From Chitinophagaceae bacterium (lineage in GTDB: Bacteria; Bacteroidota; Bacteroidia; Chitinophagales; Chitinophagaceae): a stretch of 64,000 bases of DNA. The translations under genes were made by a program, and so were the position numbers. This document shows, piece after piece, positions 56,500 to 64,000 of this stretch; the stretch's first letter is position 1; the number at the start of each line of letters is the position of its first letter. The stretch covers positions 1 to 64,000 of the forward strand of contig CANBQT010000004.1 of NCBI GenBank assembly GCA_947371755.1, in the 5' to 3' direction. The notes below the pieces were generated by a model, which was given only the letters and a program-made list of their open reading frames with translations, searched no databases and was not told the DNA's origin.

Positions 56500-57645
56500 A
56501 TGAAAAGACTTTCCACAGTTTTGATGCTATTCTTTGCAATAGCTTGTAACAATGCCAACCACAAGGAAAATTCCAAAAATGATTCTGTAACACTTTTGTC
56601 AAGAGGTGCTTATCAGCAAGATGTAATGGGTAAAAAAGTTGATTTATTTGTATTGTCAAATAAAAATAAAATGACTGTTTATATTACTAATTATGGAGGA
56701 CGTATAGTATCAGTAAATGTTCCTGATAAATCTGGAACATTTGTTGATGTAGTCCTGGGATATGATAGTCTGAAACACTATTTTGATAGAAAGGAAAATT
56801 ACTTTGGAGCTTTGATAGGAAGGTATGGTAATAGAATTGCAAAAGGAAAATTCGAGTTGGATGGTAAGCAGTATCAATTAGCCATTAATAATGCACCGAA
56901 TGCTTTGCATGGCGGGCCAACTGGTTTTCATAACCAGGTGTGGGACGCAAAACAGATTGATAGCCAATCTTTAGAGTTGAGTTATGTGTCTAGAGATATG
57001 GAAGAGGGCTATCCTGGAACACTTACTGTTAATGTCTTATACCGATTAACAGATGATAATAGTATTGAGATTAGTTATAAAGCAACAACAGATAAGAAAA
57101 CTGTTCTTAATCTTACCAATCACAGTTATTTTAATTTGAATGGTGCCGGTTCAGGAACTATTAATGACCATTTACTAACTATAAATGCAGATAAATTTAC
57201 CCCAGTTGATTCAACCCTTATCCCTACTGGTATATTGGCAGATGTTGCTGGAACATCCTTTGATTTTAGAAAATCAAAAGCAATCGGAGATAGTGTAAAC
57301 TCAAGTTCAGAACAAATTAAAAATGGGAAGGGTTATGATCACAATTTTGTGTTGAATAGAAAGACTGCATCAGATATGGAATTGGCTGCAACAGTATACA
57401 CATCTGTTACAGGAATAAAATTAGATGTCTTTACACAAGAACCTGGGATTCAGTTTTACGGGGGAAATTTTTTAGATAGTAGTTTATTAGGAAAAAAGGA
57501 TTTGCATTATAGCTATAGAACTGCATTTTGTTTAGAAACCCAACATTTCCCTAATGCCCCTAATCAGCATTCATTTGCAAGTACAGAACTTGTTCCCGGT
57601 AAAACATATCAGACTAAAACTATTTATAAATTCAGTGTACAATAA
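56500..57645 (+). CDS. galM: Lipoprotein aldose 1-epimerase (mutarotase)
   Basis: 381 aa. A lipobox (FAIAC, Cys16) makes it a lipidated envelope protein, unusual for an enzyme that is cytosolic in many bacteria. GalM hallmarks follow: TNYGGRIVSVNVPD, GRYGNRIAKGKF, LHGGPTGFHNQVWD, TNHSYFNLNGAG and the C-terminal FYGGNFLD (catalytic Glu in ETQHFPN). It would convert beta- to alpha-anomers of sugars released outside the cell. Start 20 bases after galK. Confidence 0.88.
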   Translation: MKRLSTVLMLFFAIACNNANHKENSKNDSVTLLSRGAYQQDVMGKKVDLFVLSNKNKMTVYITNYGGRIVSVNVPDKSGTFVDVVLGYDSLKHYFDRKENYFGALIGRYGNRIAKGKFELDGKQYQLAINNAPNALHGGPTGFHNQVWDAKQIDSQSLELSYVSRDMEEGYPGTLTVNVLYRLTDDNSIEISYKATTDKKTVLNLTNHSYFNLNGAGSGTINDHLLTINADKFTPVDSTLIPTGILADVAGTSFDFRKSKAIGDSVNSSSEQIKNGKGYDHNFVLNRKTASDMELAATVYTSVTGIKLDVFTQEPGIQFYGGNFLDSSLLGKKDLHYSYRTAFCLETQHFPNAPNQHSFASTELVPGKTYQTKTIYKFSVQ

Positions 57646-57670
57646 TTATTATCTCTAAATTAATTTGAAA

Positions 57671-59230
57671 ATGAAAAAGGTTTTATTTAAAAATATCTTA
57701 CCGCTTTTAGGTTTACTATTGATTATTTCAACTTCTTCATTAGCACAGTCAGTTGTTAGTGTTCAAGTACAAGCTGCAAACGCAAATACCACGATTAGTA
57801 AACACATCTATGGTCACTTCTCTGAACATTTAGGAAGATGTATCTATGATGGCTTTTGGGTGAAGGAAAATGCACAGGTACCTAAACAAGATCGTATCCG
57901 ATTAGATATCGTTGAAGCACTTAAGAAAATTCAAATTCCGAATTTGCGATGGCCTGGCGGATGTTTCGCAGATGAATACCATTGGAGAGATGGTATTGGT
58001 ATTCGTAGTCAGCGTCCGAAAATGATCAATACCAATTGGGGTAATGTTACAGAAGATAATAGTTTTGGAACACACGAGTTTTTAGAACTCTGTACATTAT
58101 TGAATTGTGAGCCCTATATCACTGGAAATGTAGGCAGTGGAACAGTAGAAGAAATGTCAAAGTGGGTAGAGTACTTAAATTTTGATGGATTGAGTCCAAT
58201 GACTGTCATCAGAAAACAGAATGGAAGAGAAAAGCCTTGGAATGTACATTTCTGGGGTGTAGGAAATGAAAGCTGGGGATGTGGAGGAAATATGACTGCA
58301 GACTTTTATGCAGATCAGTATAAAAGGTATGCTGGTTTTACTAAAAATTATCCCGGTGCTAGCTTAAAACGAATTGCTTCGGGTGCTAATACAGATGATT
58401 ATAACTGGACTGAAACCATGATGAAAAAAGTAGGCCCTTGGATGATGTGGGGATTAACACTACATTATTATACAGTTCCCAAAACCTGGGGTGATAAAGG
58501 ATCTGCCACTTCATTTGATGAGTCAGAGTATTTTACTACCATGAAAAAAACATTATTCATGGAAGAGTTGGTAACAAAGCACTCTACCATTATGGATCAA
58601 TACGACCCAGAAAAAAAAGTGGCTTTGGTAGTTGACGAATGGGGAATTTGGACCAATGTTGAACCCGGAACCAATCCTGGCTTTTTATTTCAACAGAATA
58701 GTTTAAGAGATGCATTAATCGCGGGTACCAATCTGAATATTTTTAATAATCATGCCGACCGTGTTAAAATGGCCAATCTTGCACAAACTGTAAATGTATT
58801 GCAATCTATCATTTTAACAGAGGGTGATAAAATGGTGCTAACTCCAACTTATCATGTGTTTGATCTTTTCAAAGTGCATCAGGAAGCAAAGCTATTGCCG
58901 GTTCAGTTTGTAAGTCCTGATTACGTGAATGGGAAAGAGAAAATCCCAGCGTTGAATATATCAGCATCAAAAGATAGTAATGGAGTGGTGCATATTACTT
59001 TAGTGAATTTGGATCCTAATAAATCTATCAATCTTAGAACAGCATTACAAACAATTAATTGGTCAAAAGTGGAAGGTCTGGTTTTGTCTTCTTCAAAAAT
59101 CACTGATATTAATTCGTTTGAAAATCCCGATTTTGTAAAGCCTGTAATTTTCAACGGAGCAAAAAAAGAAGCGGGTGACCTTGTAGTGAACTTGCCTGCA
59201 AAATCAATTGTGCAACTAACCCTTAAATAA
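57671..59230 (+). CDS. Secreted GH51 alpha-L-arabinofuranosidase
   Basis: About 519 aa from the ATG at 57671 (an in-frame TTG lies 6 bases earlier). Signal peptide to about residue 26 (SSLAQ). The TIM barrel carries [17 protein letters not shown], acid/base Glu200 in GVGNESWG and nucleophile Glu323 in VVDEWGIW, followed by a C-terminal beta-domain. It removes alpha-L-arabinofuranose side chains from arabinan, arabinoxylan or arabinogalactan. With GH127 it covers both anomeric linkages. It is preceded by galM with a 25-base gap. Confidence 0.93.
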   Translation: MKKVLFKNILPLLGLLLIISTSSLAQSVVSVQVQAANANTTISKHIYGHFSEHLGRCIYDGFWVKENAQVPKQDRIRLDIVEALKKIQIPNLRWPGGCFADEYHWRDGIGIRSQRPKMINTNWGNVTEDNSFGTHEFLELCTLLNCEPYITGNVGSGTVEEMSKWVEYLNFDGLSPMTVIRKQNGREKPWNVHFWGVGNESWGCGGNMTADFYADQYKRYAGFTKNYPGASLKRIASGANTDDYNWTETMMKKVGPWMMWGLTLHYYTVPKTWGDKGSATSFDESEYFTTMKKTLFMEELVTKHSTIMDQYDPEKKVALVVDEWGIWTNVEPGTNPGFLFQQNSLRDALIAGTNLNIFNNHADRVKMANLAQTVNVLQSIILTEGDKMVLTPTYHVFDLFKVHQEAKLLPVQFVSPDYVNGKEKIPALNISASKDSNGVVHITLVNLDPNKSINLRTALQTINWSKVEGLVLSSSKITDINSFENPDFVKPVIFNGAKKEAGDLVVNLPAKSIVQLTLK

Positions 59231-59245
59231 TATCAAATCAAATTC

Positions 59246-59704
59246 ATGAACAAAATCCCTTTTGTACTTTTGATAACTTTGTTTGGGTTGGCTTGCAGAA
59301 CCACAACGACAATCAAAGAGTCGAATCAAATTCCTTTGGAAGGTACCTGGAAATTACTTTCTGGAACATTGATAGAAAAAGGCGATACTGTAAAAACAGA
59401 TTATACAAAATCTGTTGCATTTATTAAGATCATCAATAAGACACATTTTTCTTTTTTAAAACACGACCTGAATAAGGGAAAAGATTCTACAGCCTCTTTT
59501 GATGCCGGAGGGGGTACCTATACATTAGTAGATAGTACTTATACCGAAAACCTGGATTTTTGTAATGCCCGTGATTGGGAAGGCAATGCTTTTAAGTTTA
59601 CAGTTTCTATTCATAATGATACGCTGATCCAAAAAGGTATTGAGAAAATTGAGAAATCTGGAATTGATCGACTGAATATTGAAAAGTACTTGCGGATTAA
59701 GTGA
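59246..59704 (+). CDS. Lipocalin-like lipoprotein
   Basis: 152 aa with a lipobox (FGLAC, Cys17). The mature part starts PLEGTWKLLSG and shows lipocalin-like strands (FIKIINKTHFSFLKHDLNKG, GGTYTLVDSTYTENLDF), as seen in small Bacteroidota DUF4488-like envelope proteins. It may bind a small ligand. It follows GH51 by 15 bases, so belongs to the same transcript. Function unknown. Confidence 0.6.
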   Translation: MNKIPFVLLITLFGLACRTTTTIKESNQIPLEGTWKLLSGTLIEKGDTVKTDYTKSVAFIKIINKTHFSFLKHDLNKGKDSTASFDAGGGTYTLVDSTYTENLDFCNARDWEGNAFKFTVSIHNDTLIQKGIEKIEKSGIDRLNIEKYLRIK

Positions 59705-59754
59705 TTTACAGCCTTATCTGAACTAACGAATGTTAGCTTGGCTAAGGCTGTAAA
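59705..59754 (+). terminator. Branched terminator-like hairpin after the arabinose operon
   Basis: A 12-bp outer stem (TTTACAGCCTTA / TAAGGCTGTAAA, 59705-59716 and 59743-59754) enclosing a CTAAC-GAAT-GTTAG hairpin (59723-59736). The tail is only AAGTCTTATTTTATT, so it may stop weakly or act as an RNA stabiliser. Confidence 0.6.
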
Positions 59755-59794
59755 AGTCTTATTTTATTAGTCTACCAAATAAATAGGAATATTT

Positions 59795-59824
59795 TTTGCT
59801 ATCTCTCTCGAAATCGTATATTTG
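59795..59824 (+). promoter_or_regulatory. Strong promoter of the cys operon
   Basis: TTTG at 59795-59798, an 18-base spacer and TATATTTG at 59817-59824: the best full match to the Bacteroidota consensus in the window. The predicted start near 59830 gives a leader of about 130 nt before cysH. Confidence 0.75.
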
Positions 59825-59852
59825 TACACCGATTAAGTAGACTATTACGAGT

Positions 59853-59915
59853 ATGAAACGATTTTCGCATAATACACCCATGTCTTTCTGTTGCAAAAGC
59901 AAATGTTGCTGTTAA
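59853..59915 (+). CDS. Cysteine-rich leader peptide of the cys operon (20 aa, too short for usual ORF calling)
   Basis: The leader between promoter and cysH holds ATG AAA CGA ... TGT TGC AAA AGC AAA TGT TGC TGT TAA: 20 codons ending SFCCKSKCCC and stop. Five of the last eight codons are Cys, an arrangement expected for a ribosome that senses cysteinyl-tRNA supply. No Shine-Dalgarno is present, as is usual here. A second ATG at 59880 would give an 11-aa version. The hairpin CTGTTA-ATCC-TAACAG (59909-59924) overlaps the last codons and stop, and AAGCAA (59897-59902) can also pair with TTGCTT (59934-59939). Confidence 0.6.
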   Translation: MKRFSHNTPMSFCCKSKCCC

Positions 59916-59961
59916 TCCTAACAGTACTCTACATTGCTTACCATCTTAACAACAGAATTAA

Positions 59962-60678
59962 ATGAACAACTCCTTGAATCAAAACATACAAGATCTCCAG
60001 AATAAACTTACTGAGTCTCAGCCATGGAATTTTTTGAAGGATCTATCAAGAGACTATGCGGGCAGAATTGTGTTTTCTTCAAGTTTCAGCTATGAAGACC
60101 AGGTGATTACCCATTTAATTGCTCATCAACAATTGCCGATACAAATTTTTACGTTAGATACAGGAAGATTATTTGCAGAAACCTATAGTGTTTGGAGTAG
60201 TACTTTAGAACGTTATAAAATATCTATCAAAGCATTTTACCCTGATCAATCCCGGCTGGAATCATTCGTAGAAAAAAATGGGCCCAATGCTTTTTATGAA
60301 TCCGTTGATAAAAGAAAGGATTGCTGTTTTATTCGTAAAGTAGAGCCCTTGAAACGAGCTTTATTAGGGAATGCCATTTGGGTTACTGGATTACGTGCCG
60401 AGCACTCTACAGAACGTCAGGACCTTCAATCTATCGAATGGGATGAGAGCAATCAAATAATAAAGTATCACCCCCTTTTGCACTGGACTACCGAAGAGGT
60501 AACTGACTTTATAAAATCAAATAATATTCCATATAATCCTTTACACGATAAAGGATTTGTTAGCATTGGTTGTGCTCCTTGTACCAGGGCAATCAAATCA
60601 GGTGAGGATTTCCGAGCTGGCCGTTGGTGGTGGGAGGATGCAAACAAAAAAGAATGTGGTTTACACGTGCATCAATAA
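59962..60678 (+). CDS. cysH: Adenylyl-sulfate reductase (4Fe-4S type)
   Basis: 238 aa. The iron-sulfur cysteines C121-C122 (KDCCFIRK) and C204-AP-C207 (GCAPC) are those of APS reductases, not of PAPS reductases, which lack them. The catalytic Cys is C232 in ECGLH near the C-terminus. The PP-loop region is SSFSYEDQVITHL. It reduces APS to sulfite and AMP with thioredoxin. It is the first gene of the cys operon behind the leader described above. No sulfite reductase is in the window. Confidence 0.93.
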   Translation: MNNSLNQNIQDLQNKLTESQPWNFLKDLSRDYAGRIVFSSSFSYEDQVITHLIAHQQLPIQIFTLDTGRLFAETYSVWSSTLERYKISIKAFYPDQSRLESFVEKNGPNAFYESVDKRKDCCFIRKVEPLKRALLGNAIWVTGLRAEHSTERQDLQSIEWDESNQIIKYHPLLHWTTEEVTDFIKSNNIPYNPLHDKGFVSIGCAPCTRAIKSGEDFRAGRWWWEDANKKECGLHVHQ

Positions 60679-60723
60679 TGGGAAAGTAAGAATTAAATAT
60701 TGGCATCGCATTTAAAATAGAAA

Positions 60724-61632
60724 ATGAGTAAGTATCAATTAAATTATTTGGATCAGTTAGAATCTGAGTCTATTCACATCATGAGAGAAGTTGCAGGTCA
60801 GTTCGAACGTCCTGCATTACTATTCAGTGGTGGAAAGGATTCTATTGTGCTAGTGCATTTGGCTTTAAAAGCATTTCGTCCGGGGAAATTTCCTTTCCCT
60901 TTAGTGCATATCGATACTGGTCATAATTTTCAGGAAGCACTTGATTATCGAGACGCTCTAGCGGAGAGAATTGGAGAAAAACTAATCGTTCGTCAAGTTG
61001 CAGATACCATTAAAGCAAAAAACTTAACAGAGCCCAAAGGAAAATTTGCAAGTAGAAATGCATTACAAACTTATACGCTGTTAGATACCATAGAAGAGTT
61101 CAAGTTTGATGCTTGTATTGGTGGAGCAAGAAGAGACGAAGAAAAAGCAAGGGCAAAAGAGCGCATATTTTCTGTGAGAGATGAATTTGGACAATGGAAC
61201 CCAAAATTGCAAAGACCAGAATTGTGGGATACTTATAATGGAAGAATTGACAAAGGTGAGAATGTAAGAGTATTTCCTATTAGTAACTGGACTGAATTGG
61301 ATATTTGGAATTATATCAGAAAAGAGAATATTGAATTACCTTCTATATATTTTTCTCACGAAAGAGAAGTGTTGGAACACGAAGGCCAATTAGTGGCAGT
61401 ATCTGAATTTGTTCAGATAGAAACCACAGATACAGTGTCTATAAAAAGGGTTCGTTATCGCACTGTGGGTGATATGACCTGTACTGCAGCAGTTGAAAGT
61501 AGCGCAAATACAATAGACGATATTATCTCAGAAATCATTGCTACAAAAACCAGTGAGCGAGGGGAAACAAGAATTGATGATCGTGTGAGTGAAGCGGCCA
61601 TGGAAGACCGGAAAAAGAATGGATATTTCTAG
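60724..61632 (+). CDS. cysD: Sulfate adenylyltransferase subunit 2
   Basis: 302 aa, usual length. PP-loop motif FSGGKDSIVLVHLALKAF (SGGKDS), then GGARRDEEKARAKERIFS, FPISNWTELDIWNYI and VRYRTVGDMTC. With CysN it makes APS from sulfate and ATP. It starts 45 bases after cysH, cytosolic. Confidence 0.95.
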   Translation: MSKYQLNYLDQLESESIHIMREVAGQFERPALLFSGGKDSIVLVHLALKAFRPGKFPFPLVHIDTGHNFQEALDYRDALAERIGEKLIVRQVADTIKAKNLTEPKGKFASRNALQTYTLLDTIEEFKFDACIGGARRDEEKARAKERIFSVRDEFGQWNPKLQRPELWDTYNGRIDKGENVRVFPISNWTELDIWNYIRKENIELPSIYFSHEREVLEHEGQLVAVSEFVQIETTDTVSIKRVRYRTVGDMTCTAAVESSANTIDDIISEIIATKTSERGETRIDDRVSEAAMEDRKKNGYF

Positions 61633-61663
61633 ACCTGAAATTTTAAAAGTTTAAGAAAGTAAA

Positions 61664-62905
61664 ATGGATATATTAAGATTTATAACAGCAGGCAGTGTAG
61701 ATGATGGTAAAAGTACCCTGATTGGCAGATTATTGTATGATAGTAAGTCGATCTTAATTGATCAACTGGAAGCTATAGAAAAGCAGACAAAGAATAGAGA
61801 AGATGGTGAGATCGATCTTGCCTTATTAACTGATGGGTTACGTGCAGAGAGAGAACAAGGGATTACTATTGACGTAGCGTATAAATATTTTACCACACCC
61901 AAGCGAAAGTTTATCATCGCAGATGCACCAGGTCATATTCAGTACACTCGTAATATGGTTACAGGCGCTTCAAACTCTGATTTGGCAATCATCTTAATCG
62001 ATGCCAGGCATGGGGTGGTTGAACAAACCAGAAGACATTCCATTATTGCATCACTGTTAAATATACCCCATGTAGTGGTTGCCGTAAACAAAATGGATCT
62101 GGTAGAATATTCGCATGATGTTTACAATAACATTTTGATTGATTATGCAGCAGTTGCAAAATCACTGGGATTAAAGGATGTCAGGTATATACCAATCAGT
62201 GCATTGAATGGCGACAATATTGTAGATAGGTCTACCAAGATGGACTGGTATGAAGGTGAGGGACTTTTGCAAATTTTAGAAACTGTTGTTGTAACAGATG
62301 ATATCAATTTAACAGATGCACGTTTTCCAGTGCAGTATGTAATTCGTCCGCAAACTGAAGCATTGCACGACTATCGCGGATATGCGGGAAAAGTAATTAG
62401 TGGAATTTATAAAAAAGGAGACTCTGTTACCGTGCAGCCTTCTGGTTTAACAACTACAATCTCTGCCATTGAGGTAAGTGGAATAGAAGTTGAAGAAGCT
62501 TTCGCTCCACAAAGTGCCATATTACATTTAACAGATGATGTAGATGTAAGTAGAGGCGACTTAATTACATTAACTGAAAATCAACCTTCTGTTTCAAATG
62601 AATTGGAGGTTTTATTGTGTTGGATGGATCATAAACCATTGGTGGCTGGAAATAAATATCAATTGCAGATTAATAGCCGACTCGTAAGAGCGGTGGTTAA
62701 AGAGTTTCAATATAAAGTGAATGTAAATTCATTGGAGCAAGAATCCGCACCAGAAAAAGTTCAACTGAATGATATTATCAAAGCAACAATAAAAACGGCT
62801 TCTCCGATCCCATACGATTCTTACCAACATCTAAGAGTAAATGGCGGTGCAATTTTGATAGACGAAACTAGTCATGTTACAGTTGGAGCTTGCATGATTC
62901 AATAA
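61664..62905 (+). CDS. cysN: Sulfate adenylyltransferase subunit 1 (GTPase)
   Basis: 413 aa, translation-factor-type GTPase. G1 loop AGSVDDGKSTLIG, G2 region EREQGITIDVAYKYF, G3 DAPGHIQYTRNMVTGAS, G4 NKMDLV. The length is that of CysN without the fused APS kinase (CysC) domain, consistent with use of an APS-type reductase. It couples GTP hydrolysis to APS synthesis with CysD. The next gene starts 7 bases downstream. Confidence 0.95.
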   Translation: MDILRFITAGSVDDGKSTLIGRLLYDSKSILIDQLEAIEKQTKNREDGEIDLALLTDGLRAEREQGITIDVAYKYFTTPKRKFIIADAPGHIQYTRNMVTGASNSDLAIILIDARHGVVEQTRRHSIIASLLNIPHVVVAVNKMDLVEYSHDVYNNILIDYAAVAKSLGLKDVRYIPISALNGDNIVDRSTKMDWYEGEGLLQILETVVVTDDINLTDARFPVQYVIRPQTEALHDYRGYAGKVISGIYKKGDSVTVQPSGLTTTISAIEVSGIEVEEAFAPQSAILHLTDDVDVSRGDLITLTENQPSVSNELEVLLCWMDHKPLVAGNKYQLQINSRLVRAVVKEFQYKVNVNSLEQESAPEKVQLNDIIKATIKTASPIPYDSYQHLRVNGGAILIDETSHVTVGACMIQ

Positions 62906-62912
62906 ATTAAAT

Positions 62913-63746
62913 ATGACACAGAAAGAATTTATAAATAATCTGTTTAATCAGAATTCAAAGAATTTCAATTTTTTCCCGGATAAAGAATTGGCAGAAGAAT
63001 TTATTGATAAACTCTTCGCTTTTCTTTTTTTACCTAAAACGGTGCGGCATAAACAGGCGGCAGATTTGGAAAAAGAATTTGAATCTTTAAAGAGCCATTT
63101 TTCCAGTCTTGTATACGATGTGATTCCTGATGGCGTAAAAGCTCAAGGTATTGCTGATACTTTTTTTGAAGCAATCCCTGAATTATATCACGGTTTAATC
63201 TCCGATGCAAATACTATTTTAAAATTTGATCCTGCAGCGGTTTCCGTAGAAGAGGTTTTAGTGGCATATCCAGGATTTTATGCAACTGCCATCTATAGGT
63301 TATCACATTTACTTTGGAATCTCAATGTGAAAATTATCCCAAGGATTTTTACGGAATATGCACATGGTAAAACGGGTATCGATATTCATCCTGGAGCTAC
63401 TATTGGTAAGTCGTTTTTTATAGATCATGGAACAGGAATTGTAATTGGAGAAACAACGCTTATCGGAGATAATGTAAAAATATACCAGGGTGTTACTTTG
63501 GGTGCATTAAATGTTTCTAAAGATAAAGCCAGTACCAAGAGACATCCAACAATTGAAGACAATGTAATTATTTATTCGGGTGCAACTATTTTGGGTGGCG
63601 ATACTGTAGTAGGACATGATAGTGTGATAGGGGGTAATGTTTGGTTAACTTATAGTGTGTTGCCCAATTCTATTGTATATCATAAAAGTGAAGTGGCAGT
63701 AAAGGATAAATATCCGGATACTGAGGTTTTAAATTTTGTCATTTAA
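62913..63746 (+). CDS. cysE: Serine O-acetyltransferase
   Basis: 277 aa. The N-terminal helical part (residues to about 135) is followed by left-handed beta-helix hexapeptide repeats: TGIDIHPGATIGKSFFIDHG, GTGIVIGETTLIGDNVKIYQGVTLGA and HPTIEDNVIIYSGATILGGDT. The catalytic His lies in DIHPGA/DHGTG. It makes O-acetylserine for CysK. The family is feedback-inhibited by cysteine, so this pathway may be controlled at both RNA and enzyme level. It follows cysN by 7 bases. Confidence 0.93.
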   Translation: MTQKEFINNLFNQNSKNFNFFPDKELAEEFIDKLFAFLFLPKTVRHKQAADLEKEFESLKSHFSSLVYDVIPDGVKAQGIADTFFEAIPELYHGLISDANTILKFDPAAVSVEEVLVAYPGFYATAIYRLSHLLWNLNVKIIPRIFTEYAHGKTGIDIHPGATIGKSFFIDHGTGIVIGETTLIGDNVKIYQGVTLGALNVSKDKASTKRHPTIEDNVIIYSGATILGGDTVVGHDSVIGGNVWLTYSVLPNSIVYHKSEVAVKDKYPDTEVLNFVI

Positions 63747-63764
63747 TTCTTTAAAATATTACCT

Positions 63765-64000
63765 ATGAAAGCAAATAACATTCTCGCAACAATTGGCAAT
63801 ACACCACATGTGCGTTTAAATAAATTGTTTGGTTCTAATCACGAAATTTGGATCAAGTTGGAAAAAACCAACCCTGGTGCAAGTATTAAAGATCGTATTG
63901 CATTAGCAATGATAGAAGATGCGGAAGAAAAGGGAATCATTCATAAAGACAGTATCATTATTGAACCAACCTCTGGCAATACGGGCATTGGTTTGGCATT
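63765..64000 (+). CDS. cysK: Cysteine synthase A (partial, cut by the window end)
   Basis: The first 78 codons of a fold-type II PLP enzyme. The start ATG lies 18 bases after the cysE stop. Visible motifs are [26 protein letters not shown] (with the PLP lysine in SIKDR) and [12 protein letters not shown] (phosphate-binding loop). It makes L-cysteine from O-acetylserine and sulfide. The pairing with cysE is typical. Confidence 0.93.
   Translation, partial: MKANNILATIGNTPHVRLNKLFGSNHEIWIKLEKTNPGASIKDRIALAMIEDAEEKGIIHKDSIIIEPTSGNTGIGLA

Noticed and set aside
1..64000. tRNA, rRNA, prophage or insertion-sequence genes
   Set aside because: No cloverleaf-like segments, transposase motifs or terminal inverted repeats were found in the intergenic regions.

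Overview
The window is chromosomal DNA from a member of the Bacteroidota, most likely a Chitinophagaceae-like bacterium. The evidence is visibly AT-rich DNA, promoters of the type TTTG-N18-21-TAnnTTTG (clearest before cysH, yebC and deoC), an almost complete lack of Shine-Dalgarno sequences, and families typical of the phylum (DUF5777, DUF1573, DUF5723-like proteins, an NrtR-type AraR, a fused E1 alpha/beta dehydrogenase). I see no transposase, phage gene, tRNA, rRNA or CRISPR array. Most of the DNA is ordinary, densely packed chromosome with good hairpin terminators.

Layout. 0-7.3 kb: the end of a charged hypothetical protein, a secreted serine hydrolase, then a likely operon of a trans-sulfuration PLP enzyme, a large secreted glycosidase-like/SUMF1-like protein and mannonate dehydratase. 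7.3-11 kb (minus): an envelope redox cluster with a DUF5777 barrel, YceI, an OB-fold protein, a monoheme lipoprotein and a lipoprotein with four heme-binding repeats. 11-15.6 kb: an outer-membrane DUF5723-like protein, a candidate small RNA, an aminotransferase and two tandem DUF1573 proteins. 15.7-27.5 kb: branched-chain 2-oxoacid dehydrogenase E1, a MASE1 histidine kinase, a DCC protein, YebC, transporters and a GT9 glycosyltransferase. 27.5-34.2 kb (minus): a repetitive secreted KEAKH protein, mdh, a thioredoxin-like protein, an MlaF-like ATPase, lysA, scpB and atpG. 34.4-46.6 kb (plus): secA, deoC, a SPOR protein, an M20 amidohydrolase, malic enzyme, mlaE, a thioredoxin-like protein, DUF4442, a beta-CASP nuclease and an HAD phosphatase.

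46.7-59.7 kb is an L-arabinose/arabinan (probably arabinogalactan) utilization locus. One strand carries araR-araB-araD-GH127-araA-sugar/Na+ symporter. The other carries galK-galM-GH51-lipoprotein. The secreted GH51 and GH127 enzymes release arabinose, the symporter imports it, AraA/AraB/AraD convert it to xylulose-5-phosphate, and GalM/GalK would handle galactose. The divergent control region has a perfect palindrome and a structured leader ending in an intrinsic terminator just before galK.

59.8-64 kb is a sulfate-to-cysteine operon (cysH-cysD-cysN-cysE-cysK, the last cut by the window edge). Between its strong promoter and cysH lies an unannotated 20-codon reading frame ending CCKSKCCC-stop. 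It looks like a cysteine-sensing leader peptide and is the most interesting observation here. The other leading candidates are the galK leader RNA/attenuator, the roughly 100-nt RNA at 13.15-13.25 kb, and the heme-lipoprotein cluster at 7.3-11 kb.
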